A stretch of DNA of 26,659 bases from a virus. The stretch is from positions 1 to 26,659 of IMG/VR virus record IMGVR_UViG_3300026484_000318; one strand, written 5' to 3'. How positions within the stretch are numbered: the first letter of the stretch is position 1; the number at the start of each line of letters is the position of its first letter. Made by a program: the position numbers and the translations under genes. Shown piece by piece: positions 1 to 6,336 of this stretch. The notes beneath the pieces were generated by a model. The model had not been told where the DNA came from. It did no database searches and was given only the letters and a program-made list of their open reading frames with translations.

Positions 1-30
1 CAGTTATTTAATTAATTAATTAAATAACTG
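1..30. repeat. Left hairpin telomere (perfect 30-bp palindrome)
   Basis: Bases 1-15 are the exact reverse complement of bases 16-30, with the symmetry centre between 15 and 16. Read inward from the centre, positions 3-20 are AATTAAATAACTGTTAGT, and the right end has the same 18 bases at the same distance from its own centre. This is what an assembly gives when reads run round a covalently closed hairpin and back along the other strand. The true tip is then 15/16, and bases 1-15 duplicate 16-30. With a protelomerase gene 400 bp away, a telomere is the best reading. Confidence 0.88.
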
Positions 31-431
31 TTAGTCAAAAAATATTTCAAAAAATAACTGTCAAAAATAATAAATAACAGTTAGTTTTTATAGACTTATT
101 CACATTTTTTAAGGACTATGTGAATAACTAACCGTTAGTTTTTCACACTTATTTTTTGCATTATGTGAATAACTTTTATAAAATTTGTTTTTAAGCTTTA
201 TTATGTTAAACTTCATTTGCAAAAAGGTTTCTTTAATCATTTGCAATAAGAGAGTAAAATTATTTTATATACATACTATTATATTATTATACTTTTTATT
301 ATTTCCAACTATATAGGCTTTTAACTATTTTTATAATACTATAATACTATACATACTATTATAATAATTTAAGGTTAGTTAATGTATAATTTCAACAGTT
401 AGCAAGAAAAAAACAAAACAAAGGAATTACA
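31..431. other. Left subterminal non-coding region
   Basis: About 400 bp of very AT-rich DNA without a credible gene. It holds DnaA-box-like sites (96-172), partial copies of the telomere core (TAACAGTTAGT at 75-85, and the palindrome AACTAACCGTTAGTT at 126-140), and a 14-bp direct repeat TACATACTATTATA at 270-283 and 350-363. A 15-mer TACTATAATACTATA at 337-351 recurs at 26379-26393. A TATAAT at 385-390 could be the -10 of the protelomerase operon; no good -35 is visible. Possible roles are replication initiation, resolvase or partition-protein binding. Confidence 0.6.
96..172. promoter_or_regulatory. Cluster of DnaA-box-like sites, left end
   Basis: Exact TTATTCACA lies on + at 96-104, and its complement TGTGAATAA at 119-127 and 164-172. 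A TTTTTCACA variant lies on + at 139-147. TTATTCACA is the DnaA-box form described for Campylobacterota. The right end carries the same 9-mer three times. Positions 119-139 and 26499-26519 form a 21-bp repeat with one mismatch, joining a DnaA box to a telomere-core-like palindrome. Binding by DnaA is inferred. Confidence 0.55.
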
Positions 432-1775
432 ATGGTTAAGAATACAGCCTTTACTAAGTTAATGAGTGGAGATAAGGTTAGAGCCTCTACATGGGATAAA
501 GATAGATTTATCACAATGAATAAAGAGGGTCAAATAGTTGATAATGAAAATAATATCTTTAATATGATGACTGCTAAAGAAAAGAAGTGGGATTTATATG
601 TAGAACCAAAGAGTGAAGCAACACTCACAGACAATACAGAAGTTTTAAACCTTATTAAAGAGCTTATGGCTGAAGTTAAAGAGCTTAAAGAAGCGAAAGG
701 CAATACAGAAGCCGTTTGTGATATTGATAGCGATGATATAGCCTCTCATGTAGCCGATGAGGTTATAGATGCAGTTGAGCAAAAAGTAACTCAGGCTATA
801 AAAGATAATGTTCCTCAGGAAGAGAGAACACATGAGGATATTGTTAAAATATTTTATGGTGTTTCAGCATTAAAAGAAGTTAGAGAGCTTTTTAAACAAG
901 ACTTACTTAAATGTGAAGATAAAAGAGATATTGCACTAACAGTTACCAAGTATCTACCATATTGCTGGATGGGTGCAAGAAGTATTAAAACTGTAGCTCG
1001 TTATTATGCAGACATGAGAAATGTAATCAAAGATGTAAATGACAACTTTCAAGATTATGCACTGGAGCTTTTTTCAGTTCCTCAAGATGTTTATGAACGA
1101 ATTAAAAAAGCAGATACTAAAAAAGTACTTGATAAGCTAGAAGCAGACAAAGAGACTTTTGAAGTGAAAGATATTGAAAGCACTATATCAAGCCTAAAAG
1201 AAACAGTTAAAAAAGCTTTAGAGCTTGGTTCTGAGGTAACTATTGAACAATGGAAAGCTAACGGCTTACCAATCTCTAAACAACAAACAGTTGATAGAGC
1301 TAGAGCTTACTTATTCGCTACTTATATAGCTTTTGTTACAGGTCGCAGAATTACTGAAATTTTAAAAACTCTATCTCTTGTAAAAAAAGAGGGTGGATGG
1401 TATTACAAGGGCATAATGAAAAAAGGCTCTGAGGGTGTTGAAATAAAAGCTTATAGCTTAGATAGTGACTACGAACTGTTATCTAAACTTTTTAAACAAC
1501 TTAGAGAAGATATAGACACTTCAAATATGACAAACCAAGAAGTAAACAGTAAATTTAATCATATTTTCAATAGAGCAATGAAAAATATTACAGGGCTTAA
1601 ATACACTTACCACGACTTAAGAGAGATATTCGCTGAAATAGCTTATATTGAATACGGTAAGAAAAACGGCTCTGATAGAGAGAAAGAGGACTTTATCTCT
1701 GATATTTTAGGGCATGAAATAAACAAAGATAGATTAGTATCAGCTAACCACTACATGACAAAAGAGGGAAAATAG
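432..1775 (+). CDS. Protelomerase (hairpin telomere resolvase)
   Basis: This enzyme would cut the duplicated palindromic telomeres made by replication and rejoin the strands as closed hairpins. The C-terminal half carries a tyrosine-recombinase active site: TGRR with Arg306, candidate Lys330/331 in the beta-hairpin (GIMKKGSEG), HDLR at 394-397, LGH with His428, and candidate nucleophile Tyr441 in NHYM six residues from the end. The 447 aa, the long helical N-terminal part with a coiled-coil-like stretch near 65-90, and the compact C-terminus fit protelomerases better than ordinary integrases. His428 to Tyr441 is 13 residues, longer than the usual 9. RBS AAGGA at 421-425 supports the ATG at 432. 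The stop lies one base before the ParA-like gene, so the two are probably co-transcribed. An integrase is the alternative, but the flanking hairpin palindromes argue against it. Confidence 0.87.
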   Translation: MVKNTAFTKLMSGDKVRASTWDKDRFITMNKEGQIVDNENNIFNMMTAKEKKWDLYVEPKSEATLTDNTEVLNLIKELMAEVKELKEAKGNTEAVCDIDSDDIASHVADEVIDAVEQKVTQAIKDNVPQEERTHEDIVKIFYGVSALKEVRELFKQDLLKCEDKRDIALTVTKYLPYCWMGARSIKTVARYYADMRNVIKDVNDNFQDYALELFSVPQDVYERIKKADTKKVLDKLEADKETFEVKDIESTISSLKETVKKALELGSEVTIEQWKANGLPISKQQTVDRARAYLFATYIAFVTGRRITEILKTLSLVKKEGGWYYKGIMKKGSEGVEIKAYSLDSDYELLSKLFKQLREDIDTSNMTNQEVNSKFNHIFNRAMKNITGLKYTYHDLREIFAEIAYIEYGKKNGSDREKEDFISDILGHEINKDRLVSANHYMTKEGK

Positions 1776-1776
1776 C

Positions 1777-2391
1777 ATGAGAATATCAGTAATTACAACG
1801 GATGGAGGAGCTGGTAAAACGGCTCTATCATTTGCACTTGCTAAAGAACTCAACTATTACCTACTCAGCAATGATGATAGTGTGATAGAAGCCGTTTATA
1901 AAGATATGGCACAAATCACAAAAGAGCTTCCAATTATAGAAGATGTAGTTTATGACTTCGGTGGCTTTGTTGATGCAGGAGTGCTTGATATTATCAAACA
2001 TAGCGATATTGTAATAGTACCTTGCATTAATGACTTAAACTCAAAAATGAAAGCTATCAAAACAATAAACGAGCTTAAAAAATATAATAATCGTTTTTTA
2101 GTTGTAGCAACTAGACTTGAAACACAACAAGATTTTAAAGAGATAAAAGCAGATATACGAGAGCAGTTCCAAGATATAGAGGTGCTACCACTTCGCAAAA
2201 CAAAAATGCTAAAAAATGGTTTAGAGTATGGAATGAGTCCACTTGAACTTATAGCTGAAAGCAAACAAATAGCTTATGCTGGTCGTAACTTCATTCCAGA
2301 GTATAAAGAGATTCTAAAATATGTTTTAGATAATGAAGCTCTTTATATTGAGCTACTAGAAGAAAAATCAAGAGGAGATAAAAATGATTAA
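1777..2391 (+). CDS. ParA-like partition ATPase, atypical P-loop
   Basis: A 204-aa MinD/ParA-type P-loop ATPase, expected to segregate the low-copy replicon together with the following gene. The Walker A stretch is TTDGGAGKTA at residues 7-16 and a Walker-B-like VVYDFGG ends near residue 63 (Asp60). A second strand VIVPCIND lies near 78-86. ParA proteins normally have KGGxGKT; here the signature lysine position is Asp9, so the dimer-type hydrolysis mechanism may differ. It lies in an operon: one base after the protelomerase stop, and overlapping the next gene by 8 bp. A small ParA next to a ribbon-helix-helix protein resembles type Ib partition systems. Function is inferred from fold and context. 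Confidence 0.75.
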   Translation: MRISVITTDGGAGKTALSFALAKELNYYLLSNDDSVIEAVYKDMAQITKELPIIEDVVYDFGGFVDAGVLDIIKHSDIVIVPCINDLNSKMKAIKTINELKKYNNRFLVVATRLETQQDFKEIKADIREQFQDIEVLPLRKTKMLKNGLEYGMSPLELIAESKQIAYAGRNFIPEYKEILKYVLDNEALYIELLEEKSRGDKND

Positions 2392-2695
2392 AAAAGATAA
2401 ACCAAAAATAGGCGACTTAGTTTCAAAAGTAGAAGTGTCTCACTCTTTTGAGGGGGCAGATGCAAAAGAAGCCGAGCATAAAGAACTAAAAGAGATAGTA
2501 GAAGCAAAAAATGGAGAAAAAAAAGCTGGTCGAAAGATGAAAGGGAAAAGCAAAGCTGCACACAAAATAGCTTTTTATGTAAACGATGAGGAACTAGAAT
2601 ATTTAGAAAGCTTAACAAATAGAAAAGAACGAACTCCAAATGCTGTTTCTAAAAAGATTTTAATCTCTCATATAGAGTTGCACTTAAATAAATAA
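2384..2695 (+). CDS. Ribbon-helix-helix-like partition partner (ParB-type)
   Basis: A 103-aa basic protein. The N-terminal half is charged and probably flexible and includes a lysine/arginine-rich stretch (AGRKMKGKSKAAHK, near 49-62). The C-terminal part, KIAFYVNDEELEYLESL followed by a helix with NAVSKKILISHI, has the strand-helix-helix pattern of ribbon-helix-helix DNA-binding proteins. It overlaps the ParA-like gene by 8 bp, as centromere-binding partners of type Ib ParA usually do. Flexible tails of such partners often stimulate the ParA ATPase. A likely target is the inverted repeat at 2723-2752 just downstream, or the related 11-mers at both subterminal regions. The family match is by eye only. 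Confidence 0.62.
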   Translation: MIKKDKPKIGDLVSKVEVSHSFEGADAKEAEHKELKEIVEAKNGEKKAGRKMKGKSKAAHKIAFYVNDEELEYLESLTNRKERTPNAVSKKILISHIELHLNK

Positions 2696-2712
2696 TTTTT
2701 TTTAAACAACTC

Positions 2713-2752
2713 TTGACATTTTAAATATATCGTACTATAATACGGTATATTT
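2713..2752 (+). promoter_or_regulatory. Strong sigma70-type promoter with overlapping operator
   Basis: TTGACA (2713-2718), a 17-bp spacer and TATAAT (2736-2741) match the consensus exactly. Overlapping the -10 is a 30-bp imperfect palindrome, 2723-2752, in which 13 of 15 positions in each arm pair. A repressor bound there would block transcription of the gene at 2778. The 11-mer TACTATAATAC inside it (2733-2743) recurs within both subterminal regions, so the ribbon-helix-helix protein encoded just upstream is a candidate binder. The site could also serve as a centromere. Confidence 0.75.
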
Positions 2753-2777
2753 AAAAAAGAATAACACAGGATTCAAG

Positions 2778-3122
2778 ATGAAAAAAATTATAGAAGAACT
2801 ACAAAAAAGATTAACAGAAGATTGTACTTACTTTAATATATTTGATAATAATGGAAATGAAGTTAAATCAGAATTAGAAATATTGAATTTAAAAATAGAT
2901 GCAATCGTAAGTTTTGAAGTAAAAGATAGAAATTACAAAGTATCAAAAATAAAAAAAATCTATCCAATTCAAAATAAAAGAATTTATTATGCAGAAATTT
3001 GTGAAATAGAAATATTTATAAATGACAGTAGTGAGTTTATATTTGTATATGCAGAGTTAAAAGATAATGAAGATAACACAACAAGTGTTAAAAGTTGGAA
3101 AATTTCTCAAGATAGATATTAA
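2778..3122 (+). CDS. Hypothetical protein (114 aa)
   Basis: I do not recognise this family. The protein starts with an amphipathic charged helix and continues with alternating hydrophobic and charged residues suggesting beta strands. It has no cysteine cluster, signal peptide or membrane segment. AGGA just upstream sits about 7 bases before the ATG at 2778. It is the first gene after the consensus promoter at 2713-2741, so it should be strongly expressed when the overlapping operator is free. The next gene starts one base after its stop, suggesting translational coupling. A role in plasmid maintenance or a small regulatory module is possible but unsupported. Confidence 0.6.
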   Translation: MKKIIEELQKRLTEDCTYFNIFDNNGNEVKSELEILNLKIDAIVSFEVKDRNYKVSKIKKIYPIQNKRIYYAEICEIEIFINDSSEFIFVYAELKDNEDNTTSVKSWKISQDRY

Positions 3123-3123
3123 C

Positions 3124-3333
3124 ATGACACATTTCAACAACACAACAGGAAAAAACAAAGGCAAGTTACAACTTACAAAACTTGCCACTTTTTTAGGTAA
3201 AACAGAGGGAGCTTTGAGAGCTACTAAAAAAAGAAGCGAAAAAGAACTCACTATCTTACATCTTGGTGCATTATGTGTAGCAAATGGAATTAGTGAAAAA
3301 GATTTAGAGGAATTTTTAAAAACAAGGAGGTAA
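3124..3333 (+). CDS. Small helix-turn-helix-like protein (69 aa)
   Basis: The reading frame is open from an ATG at 3067 inside the previous gene, but the ATG at 3124, one base after that gene's stop, is the likelier start by coupling; no good Shine-Dalgarno is seen at either. The segment LTKLATFLGKTEGALRATKKR (about residues 17-37) has the spacing of a helix-turn-helix, followed by more helices. A DNA-binding regulator of the upstream promoter/operator is possible. A toxin-antitoxin-like pair with the 114-aa protein was considered, but no family match supports it. The gene ends just before the stem-loop at 3360-3401. Confidence 0.5.
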   Translation: MTHFNNTTGKNKGKLQLTKLATFLGKTEGALRATKKRSEKELTILHLGALCVANGISEKDLEEFLKTRR

Positions 3334-3359
3334 ACAGTCGCTCAAAAGAGCCAACTATT

Positions 3360-3401
3360 TACAGATACTAAAAAACTTTGCACGGAAATTTAGTATCTGT
3401 A
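3360..3401. promoter_or_regulatory. 13-bp perfect stem-loop and possible promoter
   Basis: Bases 3360-3372 and 3389-3401 are exact reverse complements around a 16-base loop. No T-run follows on +, so a simple terminator is unlikely. Just beyond, TATATCG (3403-3409) and AATACGG (3413-3419) repeat both arms of the operator at 2726-2745 with a shorter spacer. TTGCAC (3378-3383) and TATTAT (3400-3405), 16 bp apart, could be a weak promoter for the genes from 3429. The same regulator may act at both sites. Confidence 0.45.
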
Positions 3402-3428
3402 TTATATCGAATAATACGGAGAAATAAA

Positions 3429-3545
3429 ATGAGTTACAAAAAAATGAAAGAAATAAGCACACTAGCAGAAAAGCAGGGTATAGAGTTGAAAACAATATCA
3501 GATTTTTTACAATTCGCTAAGGAGTTTGATAATGGAAAAGATTAA
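3429..3545 (+). CDS. Small protein (38 aa)
   Basis: ATG at 3429 follows ACGGAG at 3416-3421 with a 7-base gap. The frame encodes MSYKKMKEISTLAEK and continues to a TAA at 3543-3545, overlapping the next gene by 14 bp. It is lysine-rich and probably helical, with no recognised domain. The good ribosome-binding site and overlap suggest it is translated and coupled to the next gene. It may be a leader peptide. Confidence is moderate because so short a frame can occur by chance. Confidence 0.42.
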   Translation: MSYKKMKEISTLAEKQGIELKTISDFLQFAKEFDNGKD

Positions 3546-3873
3546 ATTTGATGTAAGTAACCTATTCGCTAAAAAAGAGGTTCTAATCTCTAAAGATGAA
3601 ATTGTCGAGATCGTTCACTTTGCTATTCAAAATGGAATAGTAAAAATAGAAACTCAATCTATGGATGTTGAGGAAGATGAAAACTATATGCGATTAGAAG
3701 ATAGAGTTCTAAGACTTGGCTTCACTAATACAGTTGAAAATATACTCATAAAACCATTTGACTACAAAGATGGAGAGGAATGTTCATCATGTCATGGAGA
3801 TAAAGAGTATGAAGTATCAGCAGGAACTCACTCAATTTTTCAAGAGTGCCATTGTACAAAGGAAAATATATAG
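3532..3873 (+). CDS. Hypothetical protein with C-terminal Cys cluster (113 aa)
   Basis: The ATG at 3532 has AAGGAG at 3519-3524, 7 bases upstream, and is preferred over an in-frame TTG at 3526. The protein has helical, hydrophobic-patterned N-terminal and middle parts. It ends with CSSCHGDKEYE then ECHC, five cysteines/histidines in CxxCH and CHC arrangements that could bind zinc in the manner of DnaJ-type or rubredoxin-like knuckles. No family is recognised. Its stop TAG (3871-3873) directly abuts the ATG at 3874 that would start the PAPS-reductase-family gene, so the two are probably one transcription unit and may act together. Confidence 0.6.
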   Translation: MEKIKFDVSNLFAKKEVLISKDEIVEIVHFAIQNGIVKIETQSMDVEEDENYMRLEDRVLRLGFTNTVENILIKPFDYKDGEECSSCHGDKEYEVSAGTHSIFQECHCTKENI

Positions 3874-3933
3874 ATGAAAAAATCAAACATACTAACTAAA
3901 CTACTCAATGGGGGGGGGGAACTTCTCAGATAA
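3874..3933 (+). other. Probable native start of the PAPS-reductase-family gene, out of frame at G10
   Basis: ATG 3874-3876 lies immediately after the stop of the upstream gene with AAGGA about ten bases before it. It reads MKKSNILTKLLNGGG and then, because the tract has ten Gs, runs to a stop at 3931-3933 after 19 codons. Removing one G (G9) would join this frame exactly to the long frame that begins SDKTIFIISISGGKDS. By contrast the ATG at 3908 has no ribosome-binding site. So as sequenced the gene looks switched off or reduced, unless the G count is a sequencing error. Confidence 0.65.
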
Positions 3934-4999
3934 GACTATATTCATTATTAGTATAAGTGGAGGTAAAGACTCAAAGGCAACTCTTATTGTGTCTTTACCA
4001 CTACTTCTTAAAATAGTTAAACCCTCTCAAATTAAAGTAGTGTTTTGCGATACAGGTTGGGAAAAAGATGAGACTATGCAGGAAATTGAAACTATAAAAA
4101 TTAGATTAAAAAAGTTTGATATAGAGTTCCTATCTTTGAATAATTCTAAATATCCAAACGGTATGACCGACCTTTTGCTTCATAAGAAAATATTCCCATC
4201 AAGATTAACAAAGTTTTGTACAGAAGAGTTAAAAATGATACCTGCATTAAATTACTATAAAGAGTTATCTTCTAAAGGTCTTGATGTAATTGTATTAGTA
4301 GGAAAGAGAAGAGATGAGTCAACAGATCGTGCAAACACTCCAGAGGTTCAATTTGAAAAAAGAAAACATTGGAGCTTCACAATTTATCATCCGATTGCTG
4401 ATTGGACTGAAACAGATGTTTATAGTTATTTAGATGAAACTTGGGGTATTCCAAGTTCTTATTTTAACGGAAACACAAGAGTTGGTTGTGATGAGTGTTT
4501 CCAAGCAACATTAAAAGCCGTTTCACTTATGAGTGAAGATAAAATAAAACAAATGGAAGAGGTAGAGGAAAAAGTAAATAATCATCACTCTGATTACGAG
4601 CATGACAAATATGCATTCTTTTATAGAAAAAGTAAATCATTTCCTCAAGGTTATGCTCCTATTAGAGAGATAGTGAATTATGCAAAAGATAAATACAATT
4701 TTAACTATTACACTTTTCACACTAGAGCATTAAAAAAGATGTCTGACAAAATAGGTCAAAAAACACTTAGATACAAATTTATACAATCTGGATACATTCC
4801 AAACAAAAGTAATTTTTCAAAATATATAAATGGAGTTTTATCAGTTCCTCAATCTATGCAGTTTGATGTAGAGGTATTAACTACCAAGATTTTAACTTCT
4901 AAAGAAAGAAGTGATTTATTGAAGTTTGAAAAGTTAGAAGCTATTTCTAAAGAAAATGATAATTTATCATGCGACTGTGAGAGTTACAATATGTTTTAA
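3908..4999 (+). CDS. PAPS-reductase/adenine-nucleotide alpha-hydrolase family protein
   Basis: A 363-aa protein with the PP-loop SISGGKDSKAT (about residues 15-25), which binds the pyrophosphate of a nucleotide. VVFCDTGWE follows near residues 47-55, then a CTEELK motif, KRRDES, IADWTETDVYSYL and a VGCDEC cysteine pair, the order seen in PAPS-reductase-like and DndC/IbrA-like proteins of phages and islands. Members activate or transfer sulfur or act on nucleotides; the substrate here cannot be told. The C-terminal third is unlike a classical CysH. The annotated ATG lies at the edge of the G10 tract and has no Shine-Dalgarno; the native start is probably 3874 when the tract is G9. Possible roles include DNA or tRNA modification protecting the element from host defence. 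No dnd partners or ParB-like IbrB are nearby. Confidence 0.72.
   Translation: MGGGNFSDKTIFIISISGGKDSKATLIVSLPLLLKIVKPSQIKVVFCDTGWEKDETMQEIETIKIRLKKFDIEFLSLNNSKYPNGMTDLLLHKKIFPSRLTKFCTEELKMIPALNYYKELSSKGLDVIVLVGKRRDESTDRANTPEVQFEKRKHWSFTIYHPIADWTETDVYSYLDETWGIPSSYFNGNTRVGCDECFQATLKAVSLMSEDKIKQMEEVEEKVNNHHSDYEHDKYAFFYRKSKSFPQGYAPIREIVNYAKDKYNFNYYTFHTRALKKMSDKIGQKTLRYKFIQSGYIPNKSNFSKYINGVLSVPQSMQFDVEVLTTKILTSKERSDLLKFEKLEAISKENDNLSCDCESYNMF
3910..3919 (+). repeat. G10 homopolymer, candidate phase-variation tract
   Basis: Ten consecutive Gs in a genome of very low GC, sitting about 12 codons into the probable coding sequence. In Campylobacter and Helicobacter, G/C runs of this length change by slipped-strand mispairing and switch genes on and off. 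One base fewer restores a continuous frame from the well-placed ATG at 3874. Confidence 0.75.
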
Positions 5000-5129
5000 T
5001 ATTTAACAACTATTACTTCATAATCTCTACATAAAGTTCATGCTCTTTTGATATGAACTCCTTTTATATTTATCAATGTATAATCTAGTTATACATAATT
5101 TAATTATGCTTTTGATATTATTCCACTCT

Positions 5130-5160
5130 GGAGAGTGTAGGGTCTCATTTCTCACTCTCC
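5130..5160. terminator. Hairpin between convergent genes
   Basis: GGAGAGTG (5130-5137) and CACTCTCC (5153-5160) form a GC-rich 8-bp stem with a 15-base loop in an AT-rich gap. It lies between the PAPS-reductase-family gene (ends 4999) and the convergent lysozyme gene (ends 5192). It lacks a clean T-run on either strand, so it would be a weak or bidirectional terminator. The rest of 5000-5191 shows no gene. Confidence 0.4.
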
Positions 5161-5177
5161 TCTTATATTCGGTTTTA

Positions 5178-5186
5178 CCCCCCCCC
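5178..5186. repeat. C9 tract (G9 on the minus strand) 3' of the tail operon
   Basis: Nine Cs lie five bases beyond the lysozyme stop. It is a second G/C homopolymer in a low-GC element, on the opposite strand to the G10 tract. It is not inside any reading frame I can support, so it cannot switch a gene by frame. It might be a decayed switch or affect 3' RNA structure. Confidence 0.5.
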
Positions 5187-5191
5187 ATATA

Positions 5192-5590
5192 TCATTTTTT
5201 ACCTCGCATTATTTCACTTAGTTTTTTAGCCCTCTTTGAAGTTTGAACAGCCCAGCGACTTTTTAACATCTCATCAGCTGCACTCTCAAAATCTCCACTT
5301 TTTAAAGCTCTCCACATTCTTTTAAAAAGAAGTACTCCACCAACACCCATCTGATAACTCATTTCATAAAGCACTTTTTGCTTATCATCAGGCAAGTTAT
5401 AGACAAACGGCATAGCTATGATTAACTCATCTCTTTTTTGCTCAAGTCTATATTTTAAAAGAATTTCTGCTTCATTTTCATTTATAGGTAACTTAGTACC
5501 AAATCCAATAGTAAGAAACCCTAAACTATCATCATAAGGCATACCACTAAATCCCTCATGCTCTTTTAACTGTTCTTCTAAATCTATCAT
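5192..5590 (-). CDS. Phage lysozyme, T4-type (glycoside hydrolase 24)
   Basis: A 132-aa muramidase that would cleave the peptidoglycan glycan backbone. The triad of T4 lysozyme is visible with exact family spacing: Glu12 in KEHEGF, Asp21 in PYDDSLG and Thr27 in FLTIGFGT. The usual His after GxG is replaced by Thr. It has no signal peptide, so export would depend on a holin. It is the last gene of the minus-strand tail operon, after a lipoprotein and a DUF1353 protein; this is the expected place of a lysis enzyme releasing finished particles. The start ATG has GGTGG about 8 bases upstream. The hairpin and C9 tract follow its stop. Confidence 0.88.
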   Translation of the reverse strand: MIDLEEQLKEHEGFSGMPYDDSLGFLTIGFGTKLPINENEAEILLKYRLEQKRDELIIAMPFVYNLPDDKQKVLYEMSYQMGVGGVLLFKRMWRALKSGDFESAADEMLKSRWAVQTSKRAKKLSEIMRGKK

Positions 5591-5617
5591 TATATTACCA
5601 CCAACATTTTATTCCCA

Positions 5618-5875
5618 CTACTCTTGCATCTGAGTAGAATTTACACTCACTTTTTTTTTGCTTTTTTGTCGCTCTATCTCATCAACCATTGCCGTACGAC
5701 TTTTGTCATAAGTAACTATGACTTTATCCATCGCCTCAAGCTGAGGGTTATCTATATCAAGCTCTATATATGCAGTTCTCGCACCAACATAGATAACTTT
5801 CCCAGTACTATATGCTTTATCAGCACATCCACTAAAAGAGAAAACTATCATCATAAAAAGTAAAATTATTTTCAT
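5618..5875 (-). CDS. Small lipoprotein, possible outer-membrane spanin
   Basis: An 85-aa protein with a classic lipoprotein signal peptide: a short lysine start, a hydrophobic core, and FSFSGC with the lipidated cysteine at residue 17. The mature part has a beta-like stretch (VIYVGARTAYIELDI) and a lysine-rich charged C-terminus. Lying next to the lysozyme it could be an o-spanin (Rz1-like) or another envelope factor for lysis. Real Rz1 proteins are usually proline-rich, which this is not, so the assignment is weak. The ATG overlaps the upstream DUF1353 stop by 3 bases (ATGA). A run of nine As in the coding strand near the C-terminus is a possible slippage site. Confidence 0.6.
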   Translation of the reverse strand: MKIILLFMMIVFSFSGCADKAYSTGKVIYVGARTAYIELDIDNPQLEAMDKVIVTYDKSRTAMVDEIERQKSKKKVSVNSTQMQE

Positions 5876-6321
5876 TTATTTTTATCCTCATATCTGTTTT
5901 TAACTTCCTCTATTTTATTATAGAGTTCATAACTAAAGGGCTGTTTTTGTCTATGCTCTTTCCAAGCTTTACCACCTCCGACTTTAAGTCCTTTGCGAAC
6001 AAAGAAAACTCTCCACCACACGACATTGAGGGACTTCATAGCCTCTTTAAGCATATCATCGCTCTCCGCTCTTGTAAACATCCCAGTTTTATAGAGATAA
6101 TCATGAAGCACGTAAGCAAAAAGAGCTTTTCCGTCTTTTGGAAATATCCCCTGCAAAAACTGCGGAATACTCCCTAAATCAGTTTCAAATCCAACAGGAA
6201 CAACGATAAGCTGATTAACAATACTTTCAGAGTAGTAAGTTAAAATTGACTTAGTTGTTCGCAAAACTCCATCTCTTCCTACTCTTAAATCAATCTCTTC
6301 TTCTAAAAATCCAATTTCCAT
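5872..6321 (-). CDS. DUF1353 family phage protein
   Basis: A 149-aa protein with the hallmarks of DUF1353: VPVGFETDLGSIPQFLQGIFP (about residues 41-61) followed by ALFAYVLHDYLYKTG (about 67-81), in which Asp, Ser and the HDYLY block are conserved. Family members occur widely in tailed phages near tail or lysis genes, and their function is unknown. One suggestion is a peptidase or lysis role; I cannot decide from sequence. A lysine/arginine-rich C-terminal half follows. RBS AAGGG precedes the ATG. Downstream overlap with the lipoprotein gene indicates a single operon. Confidence 0.8.
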   Translation of the reverse strand: MEIGFLEEEIDLRVGRDGVLRTTKSILTYYSESIVNQLIVVPVGFETDLGSIPQFLQGIFPKDGKALFAYVLHDYLYKTGMFTRAESDDMLKEAMKSLNVVWWRVFFVRKGLKVGGGKAWKEHRQKQPFSYELYNKIEEVKNRYEDKNK

Positions 6322-6336
6322 CTAAACCCTTTTTTT

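Noticed and set aside
432-1775. Ordinary tyrosine integrase
   Set aside because: The catalytic pattern is shared, but both ends of the element are perfect hairpin palindromes, there is no attachment-site signature, and the long N-terminal part and the size fit protelomerases better.
2778-3333. Toxin-antitoxin pair
   Set aside because: The two small coupled genes behind a strong, operator-covered promoter invite this reading, but neither sequence shows a known toxin or antitoxin motif.
3908-4999. Dnd phosphorothioation system or IbrAB pair
   Set aside because: Only a DndC/IbrA-like protein is present; DndA, B, D, E and an IbrB-like ParB nuclease are absent from the window.
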